64,000 nt of DNA from an uncultured Eubacterium sp. (GCA_910583925.1 CAJTZJ010000004.1:67001-131000), one strand, 5' to 3'. Positions 25,555 to 34,510 are shown, numbered from the stretch's first letter. Program-made: numbers and translations. Notes: generated by a model not told the origin, from the sequence alone.

Positions 25555-26565
25555 TTATTTAATTTTCTTGATATTTTCCTCTCTTGAGCGACGCTCAATG
25601 GTATTTTCAACCATCAGCTTTGCCTGGCTCTTTCTTGGAGGAAAGAATTTTGCAATAAATAACTGCTGAATTATTGCAATAAGGTTTGAAATAATCCAGT
25701 AAAAACCAACCGCTGCAGGCACCTTAAATGCAATGTATAATGAGAAAAGAGGCATCATGAGCATCATAATCATCATCTGACTCATCTGCTGCGCCGCTGC
25801 CGGATTGTTTTTCTTTGAAATAAATGTAGAAATCAGTGTTGATCCAAGAGATGTTATAAAGGATAAAATAGGAACAATTACGATAATTCCATCTTTCCAA
25901 TGAGGAAGAGCCGTCATATCAAGACCGCCTATATAAAGCCCTGATCGGAAATTGTCTATCGCCGTAATTTTATCCGCAGTAAACATATCAGGAAGCTTTG
26001 CAGCAACCGTATCTCTTAATGCATCCCAATTTTCAAGAATGCCAAGCTGTAGATAATTTCCGGTATAATTTGCCTTTTCTAAAAGCTCTGTAATATATTC
26101 CGACTGATCGCCGATATTGCCGATACCGATAACATAAGAAAGAGGATAATAGATGATTCCGACAATACCCATAAGGAAAATCAATTGGAAAACCATAGGA
26201 CCGCATCCCATCTGCATAGGGTTATGACCCTCTCTTGCATAGAGTTCCTGCATTTCCTCATTCATTTTTGCCTGCATCTTCTGACGCTGCTTCGGATCAC
26301 TGATTGCGCGAATGTTATATTTCTTCTGGATTTTTTGAATTTTTGGCTGTATTCTTGCACTTTTTGCTGTTGTCTTCTGCTGACGAATATTGATAGGCAA
26401 TAAAACCAATCTTGTTAAAACAGTAAATAAGATAATCGCAAGGAAATACTCATTGCTGAGCATTTCAAGCAAAAAGTGCATACATTTACCGAAAAGCCAG
26501 TAAAGCGGCATAAAAGGACCGCCGCCTTCCGACATTTTGAGTAAAATAGGGCTAAGCATATTCAT
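25555..26565 (-). CDS. yidC: membrane protein insertase YidC (Oxa1 family)
   Basis: A 336-residue integral membrane protein of the Gram-positive YidC type, which inserts and folds membrane proteins with or without SecYEG. Visible are an R-L-V-L-L-P-I-N helix with the conserved charged groove region, a basic cytoplasmic hairpin (I-Q-P-K-I-Q-K-I-Q-K-K-Y), and late helices with F-P-L-F-S-L-Y and G-F-Y-W-I. No lipobox cysteine is present at the N-terminus. An extended external loop (about residues 150-215) is longer than in SpoIIIJ. Its ATG overlaps the yidD stop codon. Confidence 0.94.
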   Translation of the reverse strand: MNMLSPILLKMSEGGGPFMPLYWLFGKCMHFLLEMLSNEYFLAIILFTVLTRLVLLPINIRQQKTTAKSARIQPKIQKIQKKYNIRAISDPKQRQKMQAKMNEEMQELYAREGHNPMQMGCGPMVFQLIFLMGIVGIIYYPLSYVIGIGNIGDQSEYITELLEKANYTGNYLQLGILENWDALRDTVAAKLPDMFTADKITAIDNFRSGLYIGGLDMTALPHWKDGIIVIVPILSFITSLGSTLISTFISKKNNPAAAQQMSQMMIMMLMMPLFSLYIAFKVPAAVGFYWIISNLIAIIQQLFIAKFFPPRKSQAKLMVENTIERRSREENIKKIK

Positions 26566-26816
26566 TTAGTTTCCTCGTTTTTATTCTTTTTTGGAGGAAC
26601 AGGATCGTACCCGCCTTTAAAAAAGGGGTTGCACCTTAAAATCCTTCTTACTGCAAGAAGGGTTCCCTTAAAAACACCATGCACCTCAATTGCCTCAATC
26701 GCGTATTGAGAACAGGTTGGCACATAGCGGCATGAGCCGTGTGAAAACCTTGGGCTTAATGTAACCTGGTATGTACGGATAAGAAAAATAAACAGCTTTT
26801 TTATAAGTTTTTTCAT
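26562..26816 (-). CDS. yidD: membrane protein insertion efficiency factor YidD
   Basis: An 84-residue protein with the family signature Y-Q-V-T-L-S-P-R-F-S-H-G-S-C-R-Y-V-P-T-C-S-Q-Y and G-V-F-K-G. It has an amphipathic N-terminus and helps YidC insert membrane proteins. It overlaps rnpA upstream and yidC downstream by 4 bases each. Confidence 0.95.
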   Translation of the reverse strand: MKKLIKKLFIFLIRTYQVTLSPRFSHGSCRYVPTCSQYAIEAIEVHGVFKGTLLAVRRILRCNPFFKGGYDPVPPKKNKNEETK

Positions 26817-27145
26817 TCGATAACTCCAAGCTGCAAAAGCTGCTTTTCCATATCTGCCAAAACACTTTGCATTTTAACCTCTGTTGTTTTAGTCCGTGCA
26901 ACAAAAACAATATCACAGCCGCATTTTACTCTGCCGTTAAGCTGAGAATACGCTGCTCTTATAATTCGCCTTGCACGGTTTCTTTTCACTGCTTTACCGA
27001 TTTTTTTACCGCTTGTTATTCCAACCCTTACCCTGCCGCTTCTGTTTTTCATAACATAAGTTACAAGGCTGGGAGAGGCAACGCTTTTTCCTCGGTAATA
27101 TAAGCGGCGAAAATCCTTGTTTTCTTTTAAGGTATTGATTTTCAC
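26813..27145 (-). CDS. rnpA: ribonuclease P protein component
   Basis: A 110-residue basic protein with the RNR signature K-R-N-R-A-R-R-I-I-R. It binds M1 RNA and assists 5' maturation of tRNA precursors. Translation starts at GTG 27145, with AAAGGA eight bases upstream. It is encoded 43 bases after rpmH and shares its promoter. Confidence 0.95.
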   Translation of the reverse strand: MKINTLKENKDFRRLYYRGKSVASPSLVTYVMKNRSGRVRVGITSGKKIGKAVKRNRARRIIRAAYSQLNGRVKCGCDIVFVARTKTTEVKMQSVLADMEKQLLQLGVIE

Positions 27146-27188
27146 GATTTTGTTCCTTTAGCTCTGATTGGCGTTTCCAGCTTATAAA

Positions 27189-27323
27189 TTAATAGGAAAG
27201 CTGCTTTCTGCCTTTAGCACGGCGTCTTGCCAAAACCTTTCTGCCGCTTCTTGTTGACATTCTTTTTCTGAAGCCATGTTCCTTCTGAGCGTGTCTTTTC
27301 TTTGGCTGAAATGTTCTTTTCAT
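27189..27323 (-). CDS. rpmH: 50S ribosomal protein L34
   Basis: A 44-residue protein beginning M-K-R-T-F-Q-P-K-K-R and ending K-G-R-K-Q-L-S-Y, the diagnostic L34 text, with H-G-F-R-K-R-M-S-T in the middle. AAAGGTAGTG precedes ATG 27323. It is the promoter-proximal gene of the rnpA-yidD-yidC-jag run. Confidence 0.97.
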   Translation of the reverse strand: MKRTFQPKKRHAQKEHGFRKRMSTRSGRKVLARRRAKGRKQLSY

Positions 27324-27413
27324 TAAAATTCACTACCTTTCACAGACTAAACTTGTCTTAATCTTTATATTCTCTGCACGGTATAGTGCAGGCTCATACT
27401 AATAGCGATAAAC

Positions 27414-27443
27414 ATTATATTATATAATTCGCCAACTTGTCAA
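27414..27443 (-). promoter_or_regulatory. sigma-A promoter of rpmH
   Basis: A consensus TTGACA (27438-27443), an 18-base spacer and TATAAT (27414-27419) on the minus strand, about 90 bases before the rpmH start. Confidence 0.8.
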
Positions 27444-27549
27444 CAGAAAATTAATAAATCTTGTTTTTTTTAATATTATATATTATAATAATACTACATA
27501 TTGGGGATTTAATTTTTGAAGGCACTAAATTTTTCAAGAGGTGACAGCA

Positions 27550-28263
27550 ATGATAGGTATTATCGGTGCAATGGATATCGAGATTGCAGCTATAAAAAAC
27601 AAAATTTCAAGTCCGGTTTCAACTAAGCTTGCCGGCTGTACATTTGTATGCGGTTATATTGATGATGTAATGGTGTGTGCTGCGCAGTGCAGCCCCGGAA
27701 AGGTAAATGCTGCCCTCTGTGCACAGGCCATGATTGATAAATTTGATATTGACCAAATCATCAATATCGGTGTTGGCTGTTCGCTTGCCGAGGATATCGT
27801 TGTAAAAAATATAGTTATTGCCGATAATGTTTGCCAGTATGATATTGATATTACTGCTCTAGGCGAGCCAAGAGGCTTTATCAACGGATTGAATACCATA
27901 AAAATTGAAGCAGATAAAGAAATATCAGATACGCTTGCAAGAATTGCAATAAATTCAGGTGAAAAAATCCGCAGAGGTACAATTGCAAGCGGTGATACCT
28001 TTATTGCTGATACGGAATTGAAACAGTTTATAAATCATCATTTCGGTGCTGTATGCGGAGAAATGGAGGGTGCTGCCATAGGACATGTCTGTATGGCAAA
28101 CCATATTCCCTTTGCCGTTCTTCGCTCTGTAAGTGACGGTGGGGACGAAAATGCACAGCTTGATTATCCAACCTTCAAAAAAATCGCCGCAGAAAAATCC
28201 ACGGCGATAATATTAAAATATATTGCTTCCGAAAAAACGCAAACAGCGTTCGCAGAAATTTAA
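27550..28263 (+). CDS. mtnN: 5'-methylthioadenosine/S-adenosylhomocysteine nucleosidase
   Basis: A 237-residue purine nucleosidase of the MTA/SAH type that cleaves the glycosidic bond of MTA and SAH to adenine and a thioribose or SRH. Landmarks are I-G-I-I-G-A-M-D-I-E at the start, N-I-G-V-G (normally N-x-G-x-A) near 78, S-G-D-T-F-I near 150, and C-G-E-M-E-G-A-A-I with R-S-V-S-D-G near the end (catalytic Asp). ATG 27550 was chosen; AGAGGTG lies six bases upstream, and the in-frame GTG 27541 is part of that site. Confidence 0.94.
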   Translation: MIGIIGAMDIEIAAIKNKISSPVSTKLAGCTFVCGYIDDVMVCAAQCSPGKVNAALCAQAMIDKFDIDQIINIGVGCSLAEDIVVKNIVIADNVCQYDIDITALGEPRGFINGLNTIKIEADKEISDTLARIAINSGEKIRRGTIASGDTFIADTELKQFINHHFGAVCGEMEGAAIGHVCMANHIPFAVLRSVSDGGDENAQLDYPTFKKIAAEKSTAIILKYIASEKTQTAFAEI

Positions 28264-28362
28264 AACTATAACTAAAACGGATAAATACCGCATGCTTCTG
28301 CAACCTGATGAATCACTAAACCACAAAAGGTTTCCCACTTTAATAAAAGAGGAAAAAGGAAT

Positions 28363-28992
28363 TTATTCGGAAATCAGATTTGTAATCAGATAATTCTCTG
28401 CTTCTTCAATAATTGTATGAAGCTCTGATTGATTAATGATATCTGCTCCCGTTCTTGATTTATCCTCAATGAAAACAAATCGGGCATCAAGAAGTGAAAT
28501 AGCAGCCGAAGCAAGCTCGTGACCGATTGTATAATCAAGACGGAACATCTCAGACGGAAGCTTTCCCGATTTTGCAAGGGTTAATGCGCCTCTGTAAAGG
28601 CAAAGCATATAGTAATCGTGAAGATAACGAACCGTATCCGTTCCCTCCGTTGATACAACCGCTGTTTCAAGCAAAATTTTCATTCCTTGAGAAATTGTGC
28701 TCATTGTTGAGCCTTCACTGCCCTCATTTGAAATCTTATAAAGGTAATCCTCATCAATTCCATATCTGCTTGTTGAAACGCCAAGCAGATAATCGGTTGT
28801 AACGCCATAGTAGTCGCTGCATTTTATAACAAAATCAAGTCCGCATTCTCTTATACCTTTTTCATAATGGCTTAAAAGCGCCTGACTGATTCCTAAATCA
28901 GCAGCTGCTTTTTTCTGGCTGCAGCCTCTCTCTTTTCTTAACTGAGAAAGAATTGCAGCAAATTTAGAATTTTTTTCTTTGTTTTCTGCCAT
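28363..28992 (-). CDS. XRE-family transcriptional regulator
   Basis: A 209-residue protein. An N-terminal HTH (about residues 10-65) reads R-K-E-R-G-C-S-Q-K-K-A-A-A-D-L-G-I-S-Q-A-L-L-S-H-Y-E. An approximately 140-residue C-terminal helical part, of a type found in Clostridia and probably for dimerisation or sensing, follows. It is divergent from the histidine phosphatase gene. A palindrome sits in the spacer of its own promoter (29045-29060), consistent with autoregulation. No ligand can be predicted. Confidence 0.85.
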   Translation of the reverse strand: MAENKEKNSKFAAILSQLRKERGCSQKKAAADLGISQALLSHYEKGIRECGLDFVIKCSDYYGVTTDYLLGVSTSRYGIDEDYLYKISNEGSEGSTMSTISQGMKILLETAVVSTEGTDTVRYLHDYYMLCLYRGALTLAKSGKLPSEMFRLDYTIGHELASAAISLLDARFVFIEDKSRTGADIINQSELHTIIEEAENYLITNLISE

Positions 28993-29037
28993 ATTTTATT
29001 ATCCTTTTTTCTTTCACGAATTTTTTATACATTTTGT

Positions 29038-29066
29038 ATTATACTATTTGTTTTCAAATAAGTAAA
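29038..29066 (-). promoter_or_regulatory. XRE gene promoter with operator-like palindrome in the spacer
   Basis: On the minus strand TTTACT (29061-29066), a 17-base spacer and TATAAT (29038-29043). The palindrome TATTTG-TTTT-CAAATA fills 29045-29060. A related motif, TTTGT-AA-ACAAA, lies at about 29083-29094, nearer the divergent phosphatase gene. Confidence 0.6.
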
Positions 29067-29123
29067 TAAAAAGTTCGCTTTGTAAACAAATTGTAATTAT
29101 TGGCTCAAATTGGGGGTTTTGAA

Positions 29124-29750
29124 GTGAAAACATACACAATTTATCTTTTCAGACATGGATTAACAAAAGGAAATCTAAACGCACAGTATATTGGGCATAC
29201 AGATTTACCACTCACTACAGATAGTATATCTGCACTGAGAAATATAAAGGCACATCACCATTATCCAAAGGTACAGGCGGTTTTTTCCTCTCCTTTGAAA
29301 AGATGTATAGACAGCGCAAATATTATGTTTCCGGAAAACAATCCTCTTGTTATTAATGATTTCATTGAATATGATTTTGGTGAATTCGAGGGCTGTACTG
29401 CAGAGGATTTAAAGGATAACGAAGATTTTAAGGAATGGCTGCGTGGCGATATGTATGCCAAAACGCCTTATGGCGAAAGCAATGCCCAGTTCTTTGCCCG
29501 TATTTGCTCTGCTTTTGAAAAAATTGTAGACGGAATGGCAAAAAGCGGAACAGAAACAGCGGCAATTGTTGGACATGCAGGTGTTCTTATGGCAATTCTT
29601 TCCTGTTATGGTCTGCCTGAAGCACCAATGGCACATTGGCAGATGGAAGCAGGTTATGGATTTAAGCTTCGCATAACACCGTCCCTGTGGATGCAGGCAA
29701 ATAAAGTTGAGGTTGCAGATACTGCTCCGATTTCGGCAAAAAAGGATTGA
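29124..29750 (+). CDS. histidine phosphatase superfamily protein
   Basis: A 208-residue cytoplasmic phosphatase with the catalytic R-H-G motif (L-F-R-H-G-L-T near residue 9), F-S-S-P-L-K-R-C near 58, E-Y-D-F-G-E-F-E-G near 80, and V-G-H-A-G-V near 153. This pattern covers phosphoglycerate mutase-like enzymes and alpha-ribazole phosphatase (CobC); no cobalamin synthesis genes are nearby, so I do not choose. GTG 29124 was chosen because a GGGGG site lies seven bases before it; a TTG at 29100 has none. Confidence 0.87.
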   Translation: MKTYTIYLFRHGLTKGNLNAQYIGHTDLPLTTDSISALRNIKAHHHYPKVQAVFSSPLKRCIDSANIMFPENNPLVINDFIEYDFGEFEGCTAEDLKDNEDFKEWLRGDMYAKTPYGESNAQFFARICSAFEKIVDGMAKSGTETAAIVGHAGVLMAILSCYGLPEAPMAHWQMEAGYGFKLRITPSLWMQANKVEVADTAPISAKKD

Positions 29751-29836
29751 TGTAATTCATTATATCGTACCTTTTTATACATTAAATTTTTCTGTATAAA
29801 TAAAATAAATTTATTTTCAGCAAATAATACAGAAGA

Positions 29837-29868
29837 AAAACCTCCCTTTCGGGAGGTTTTCATTTTTT
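29837..29868. terminator. bidirectional Rho-independent terminator
   Basis: A perfect 10-bp stem AAAACCTCCC/GGGAGGTTTT with loop TTTC, and T-runs on both sides. It serves the phosphatase gene and the convergent LCP gene, whose stop codon overlaps its right edge. Confidence 0.92.
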
Positions 29869-31597
29869 AATAATCACTGAGTGATGCAAAATTCTGTCTG
29901 TTTTCGGCAAGGGAAATACTTGTTTTTCCGTAAATCTTCTTCTGAAGTATCTGCGCTGCAAGCGGGCAGTCTACCTTCCAGATCCATTCACCATAATAGG
30001 TTCCGCCCTTGCAGGTTGTAAGTGTTGTTCCGTCTGAATTTGTTTCATTAGTAGGAACCGTATAGGTTACTGTTTTATATGAAATCCAACCATGGGAAAG
30101 AGCATACTGACCGATTGAAAGAATTTCCTTTTTTGAAAATCCTGTTTTAACATATGGCATAAGTGTTGTTGCAAGCTCTGCAAGCTTCATTGTTGAAGCA
30201 TCCTTTACCTTTTTGAAGAGAGAAAGAAGAACGGTCTTCTGCCTGTCTGCACGAACATTATCTGAATCAAGATGTCTTATTCTGCAATAAGCAAGTGCCT
30301 GTTCGCCGCTGAGAAGAAGGTCGCCGGCATCGCCGCTGATTGATACGCCGCCGTAGGTATTCGGATGATTATTGATTTCTCTGATTTCTGCTGCGCTCAT
30401 AGTTATTGTAACACCGCCGAGTGAATCAATAATGTTCTGGAAGCTTGTAAAGTTTACAATAACATAGTTATCAATATTAACCTTAAACATTCTTTCAACT
30501 GCATTAATATAACAATCAACACCGCCGAAAGCCATTGCTCCGTTAATTTTGCCGTATCTTCCCGTGCTTTCATCGCCCGGTGTTGTTTCATAATAGATAT
30601 AAGAGTCACGAAGAATGGAGGTTAAAACGATTTCTCCTGTCTGTGTATTTACGCTTCCGATAATAGCAGAGTCTGCTCTTGTTCCGCTGTCTGAAATCTC
30701 ATCGCCGCGGGTATCCTCACCGATAAGCATAACATTCAGAACATTGCTTGCACTTACAGGCTCACCGTTATAATACCATTTCTTTACCATATCACGATAT
30801 GATGAAGAATATTCGTTTTCAGTAATGGTATCAAAGCTCTCGTAGAACTCATCCATTCCCTTCCATTCATCTGTTGTTGTGTTTGGAGTATCGGGATCCT
30901 GCTGTGTAATACCATTCAACATATCATTTACATACCAAACCGCATATCCGCCCGTTCCGGCAATTGCAATAACAAGCACAAGAATCAAAGAAATACAGAT
31001 TTTTCCAATCTTTGTTTTGCGCCATTTCTTTTTGCTGTTTTTCTTTTGCTCTCTTCTTGCTCTTCTTGGCATATTCTCTGTTTCATATCCTCCAAGCTCA
31101 AAAAGATTTACGCTTCCATTTACCTCATCAGTCGGAACCTCTCTGTTGCTTTCAAGAAAAGGCTCCTCTATATTGAAATCAGCTTTTACAGGAGGATTTG
31201 CTACCTGCTCCGGCTTTACTGTTTTTTGTTTTTGAGGTTTTGTTTCTTCCTTTTTAGGTTCATCCTTATAAACAACCGTTGCAGTTGAATTTGCAACTGT
31301 TGATTTTTGCGGAACTTCTGCCGAAGGCATTTCCTCAGTTTTCTTATTTACAGTTTCTTCCTTTTTCTGTTCAGGTGCTTTTGCAGGAGTATTTACCGGG
31401 GACTTCGCTTGTTGCTCAGTTCTTATATCCGTTGATATCTGCGGCTTTTCCTCTTTTTGCTCGGGCTTGTCCGCCTCTTTTTTTATCGCATCCTTTGCCT
31501 TATCTATTTCATCCATTTTGGCTTTTATATCTTCACCAACATTCTTGTTTATAATTTCATTAAGAATATCGTCTAAATCGTAATCCGGGGTACCCAT
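29867..31597 (-). CDS. LytR-CpsA-Psr (LCP) family cell-wall ligase
   Basis: A 576-residue protein. A long, charged, low-complexity cytoplasmic region (about 1-195, rich in E/K/P/Q) is followed by a transmembrane helix (about 197-221) and the LCP domain. Landmarks in the domain are V-M-L-I-G-E-D-T-R-G, S-G-T-R-A-D-S-A-I-I, S-I-L-R-D-S-Y-I, N-I-D-N-Y-V-I-V-N-F and L-A-Y-C-R-I-R-H-L-D-S-D-N-V-R-A-D-R-Q. The Arg/Asp set needed for polyprenyl-phosphate binding is present. LCP enzymes attach wall polymers to peptidoglycan. The cytoplasmic extension is much longer than usual. Confidence 0.93.
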   Translation of the reverse strand: MGTPDYDLDDILNEIINKNVGEDIKAKMDEIDKAKDAIKKEADKPEQKEEKPQISTDIRTEQQAKSPVNTPAKAPEQKKEETVNKKTEEMPSAEVPQKSTVANSTATVVYKDEPKKEETKPQKQKTVKPEQVANPPVKADFNIEEPFLESNREVPTDEVNGSVNLFELGGYETENMPRRARREQKKNSKKKWRKTKIGKICISLILVLVIAIAGTGGYAVWYVNDMLNGITQQDPDTPNTTTDEWKGMDEFYESFDTITENEYSSSYRDMVKKWYYNGEPVSASNVLNVMLIGEDTRGDEISDSGTRADSAIIGSVNTQTGEIVLTSILRDSYIYYETTPGDESTGRYGKINGAMAFGGVDCYINAVERMFKVNIDNYVIVNFTSFQNIIDSLGGVTITMSAAEIREINNHPNTYGGVSISGDAGDLLLSGEQALAYCRIRHLDSDNVRADRQKTVLLSLFKKVKDASTMKLAELATTLMPYVKTGFSKKEILSIGQYALSHGWISYKTVTYTVPTNETNSDGTTLTTCKGGTYYGEWIWKVDCPLAAQILQKKIYGKTSISLAENRQNFASLSDY

Positions 31598-31635
31598 ATT
31601 CGATTTCTCCTCTCAAAAAATTTCACACACATAAC

Positions 31636-31664
31636 ATTATATATTAAAATTATACAGATTTCAA
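31636..31664 (-). promoter_or_regulatory. sigma-A promoter of the LCP gene
   Basis: On the minus strand TTGAAA (31659-31664), a 17-base spacer and TATAAT (31636-31641). GAGAGGAG precedes the start codon at 31597. Confidence 0.65.
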
Positions 31665-31705
31665 TAAATAAATTGTAAATAAGATGTGGAAAATTATATA
31701 AATAA

Positions 31706-32010
31706 AAAAGGCGGTATAAGGGGCGCCCTACATAAAGAATAATTGCTAAAAAATATGGAGTAATGGAAAACTGCTGCGTTAAAATCACAGCGAGGGCGTC
31801 AGCCCGCCCTCTGATTTATGCCTTGCATTTTATCCATTCCTCATATTTTTTAGTGCGAAGCAGTTTAAATGAACTGATTTTGTTCAGATTATATTAATAA
31901 ATCTCGGTGCATACTATCGTATTCACCGAGATTTTTAATTTTGAGATGGGCAAAATCAGAAAATTTAAACCAAATACTTCTTTATGCAGGGTGCCCCAAA
32001 ACCGCCTTTT
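31706..32010. mobile_element. MITE-like non-coding element with nested inverted repeats
   Basis: Terminal inverted repeats at 31706-31739 and 31978-32010 match at most positions: AAAAGGCGG, then GGGGC and CCCT, then CATAAAGAA in the same order when the right end is reversed, with one indel. Inside are an arm pair 31745-31766/31833-31853 (CTAAAAAATATG core), a GAGGGCG/CGCCCTC hairpin (31792-31811), a second arm pair 31864-31882/31951-31969 and an AAATCTCGGTG/CACCGAGATTT hairpin (31899-31934). No transposase is encoded, and no clear target duplication is visible. The right end stops one base after the gyrA stop codon. Confidence 0.75.
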
Positions 32011-32011
32011 G

Positions 32012-34510
32012 TTATGCTTCTTCCGTTGTTTCTTCAGCTGATTCATTTTCCTCTGTATCCACAAGTTCATCTTCAAACCTGTCTACAACAGAGATTGTTG
32101 CAACCTTTTCTCCATCATTAACTCTCATCACCTTAACGCCTTTACTTGGTCTTAAGAATGTGGAAATCTGATCAACATGTGTTCTGATAACGATACCGTC
32201 ACTTGTTATCATAATGACATCCTCATTTTCGGTTACGGGAGCAATCATTGCTACTTTTCCGTACTGTGCCGTTCTGTAATTAATAAGACCTTTTCCGCCG
32301 CGGCTTTGTACTCTATAATCATCAAAGCTGCTCTTTCTGCCGAAGCCTGTTTCGGAAACCGTAAGAAGTGTATATCCCTCAAGTGAAGCAGCAAAGCCAA
32401 CAACATAATCGCCATCAGCAAGTGAAATTGCTCTTACACCTCGTGCTGTTCTTCCGATAAGCCTTGCATCTGCTTCATCAAAGCAAATGCTCATACCATC
32501 GTGCGTTGCAACAACAAGTTTTCTCTGTCCGTCAGTAATTTCAACATAAGCAAGCTCATCGCCCTCATCAAGATTAATTGCAATAATACCGCTCTGGCGG
32601 ATATGCTGATATTCGTTGATATCCGTTCTCTTGATAATACCCTTTTTGGTAACCATGCAAAGATATTTTCTGTTTTCCTCTGCCGGAATTTTAACCATTG
32701 CGGAAACGGTTTCATCCTTTTCAAGCGGAAGCAGGTTTACAACATTCATACCCTTTCCCGTTCTTGAAGAAGCAGGAATTTCATACGCCTTTTTTTTGAA
32801 AACCTTTCCTTTATTTGTAAAAATAAATACAACATCATGTGATGAACAGGAGAACATGGTTTTTGCAACATCCTCTTCTCTTCTGCTCATTCCCATTATT
32901 CCTCGACCGCCGCGATTTTGCGCCTTATAGGTATCAACCGTCATACGCTTCATATAACCCATATTGGTAAGCGTCAAGATGGATTCCTCAACCGGAATTA
33001 AATCCTCATCCTCAACAGAACCAATAACTGCACTGATTTCCGTTCTTCTTTCATCTCCGAATTTTTCAACAATTTCGCTGCTTTCTTCCTTGATGATTTC
33101 AAAAACTCTTTCCTCACGGTTAAGAATATCCATAAAGTCTTCTATTTTTGCTTTAAGCTCGCCGATTTCATTATTGATTTTTTCAATTTCAAGACCTGCC
33201 AGCTGACCGAGCTGGAAATTAACAATAGCCGTTGCCTGCGGATCATCAAATCCGAATTTTTCAATAATAGCCTGCTTTGCTTCCGACTTACCGCCCTTGC
33301 ACGCACGAATTGTTGCAATAATTTCATCCACAATATCAATTGCCTTTGCAAGTCCGTCTAAAACATGCTTTCTGTCTTGTGCCTTTTTAAGATCAAACTT
33401 TGTTCTGCGAACAATAATTTCTTCTCTGAATTTAATATAATGATTCAGCATTTCCTTAAGTGAAAGGCATTTCGGAACGCCATCAACAAGAGCAAGCATA
33501 ATTACACCGAAAGTAACCTGCATCTGCGTCATCTTATAAAGATTATTCAGAACAACCTGTGCATTTGCATCTCTTTTTACCGTTATTTCTATATGCATTC
33601 CTTTTCGGTTTGAAAAATCCTTTATATCGGAAATTCCTTCAAGCTTTTTATCCTTTGCAAGCTCTGCAATTTTAGAAATAAGCTCTGCCTTTTTAACCTG
33701 ATAAGGAAGCTCTGTAACAATAATTTTAAATCTGTCGCCCTTATCCTCAATAATTTCGGCACGGGCACGAAGATATATTTTTCCTCTTCCTGTAGAATAG
33801 GCCTCTCGAATTCCCTTTGTACCCATAATGATACCGGCTGTCGGGAAATCAGGACCTTTGATATACTGCATTAATTCAGGAACATCACATTCAGGATGAT
33901 CAATAAGATAATTAACACCCTCAACAACCTCTTTCATATTATGAGGAGGAATATTGGTTGCCATACCAACCGCAATACCTGAAGAACCATTAACAAGAAG
34001 ATTCGGAAATCTTGTCGGAAGTACAGACGGCTCTTTTAAACGGTCATCATAGTTTGGTGCAAAATCAACTGTATCCTTATCAATATCTGCAAGCATTTTC
34101 ATGCTTATTTTGCTCATTCTTGATTCTGTATATCTGTATGCCGCAGCAGGGTCTCCGTCTACTGTACCGAAGTTTCCGTGACCGTCAACAAGCATATATC
34201 TCATTGAAAATGTCTGAGCAAGACGCACCATTGCATCGTAAACCGAAGCATCACCATGAGGATGATATCTGCCGAGAACGGAACCGACTGTATCGGCACA
34301 CTTACGATATGCTTTATCAGGATACAAATTGTTTTCAAACATTGTATAAAGAATACGCCTGTGAACAGGCTTTAATCCATCTCTTACATCAGGAAGCGCA
34401 CGGCTTACAATTACTGTCATTGAGTAATCAAGGAATGCTTTTCTGATTTCATCGCTTATTTCTACATTAACAATCTTTTGATTGTCATATCTGATTATTT
34501 CATCTGCCAT
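32012..34510 (-). CDS. gyrA: DNA gyrase subunit A
   Basis: An 832-residue type II topoisomerase subunit. The catalytic tyrosine is in A-A-A-Y-R-Y-T-E (near residue 123). The quinolone-region motif is H-P-H-G-D-A-S-V-Y-D, with Ala where E. coli has Ser83. The coiled-coil and the C-terminal beta-pinwheel with the GyrA-box variant Q-N-R-G-G-R-G-I follow. With GyrB it introduces negative supercoils. AAAGGAG precedes ATG 34510. The tail is acidic (E-S-A-E-E-T-T-E-E-A), and the stop codon is directly followed by the MITE-like element. Confidence 0.97.
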   Translation of the reverse strand: MADEIIRYDNQKIVNVEISDEIRKAFLDYSMTVIVSRALPDVRDGLKPVHRRILYTMFENNLYPDKAYRKCADTVGSVLGRYHPHGDASVYDAMVRLAQTFSMRYMLVDGHGNFGTVDGDPAAAYRYTESRMSKISMKMLADIDKDTVDFAPNYDDRLKEPSVLPTRFPNLLVNGSSGIAVGMATNIPPHNMKEVVEGVNYLIDHPECDVPELMQYIKGPDFPTAGIIMGTKGIREAYSTGRGKIYLRARAEIIEDKGDRFKIIVTELPYQVKKAELISKIAELAKDKKLEGISDIKDFSNRKGMHIEITVKRDANAQVVLNNLYKMTQMQVTFGVIMLALVDGVPKCLSLKEMLNHYIKFREEIIVRRTKFDLKKAQDRKHVLDGLAKAIDIVDEIIATIRACKGGKSEAKQAIIEKFGFDDPQATAIVNFQLGQLAGLEIEKINNEIGELKAKIEDFMDILNREERVFEIIKEESSEIVEKFGDERRTEISAVIGSVEDEDLIPVEESILTLTNMGYMKRMTVDTYKAQNRGGRGIMGMSRREEDVAKTMFSCSSHDVVFIFTNKGKVFKKKAYEIPASSRTGKGMNVVNLLPLEKDETVSAMVKIPAEENRKYLCMVTKKGIIKRTDINEYQHIRQSGIIAINLDEGDELAYVEITDGQRKLVVATHDGMSICFDEADARLIGRTARGVRAISLADGDYVVGFAASLEGYTLLTVSETGFGRKSSFDDYRVQSRGGKGLINYRTAQYGKVAMIAPVTENEDVIMITSDGIVIRTHVDQISTFLRPSKGVKVMRVNDGEKVATISVVDRFEDELVDTEENESAEETTEEA

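Noticed and set aside
31685..31693. Single TGTGGAAAA, a match to the ordinary DnaA-box consensus, upstream of the LCP gene
   Set aside because: Only one copy, with no cluster or trio; chance occurrence in AT-rich DNA is likely, and the dnaA-dnaN gap is the better origin.
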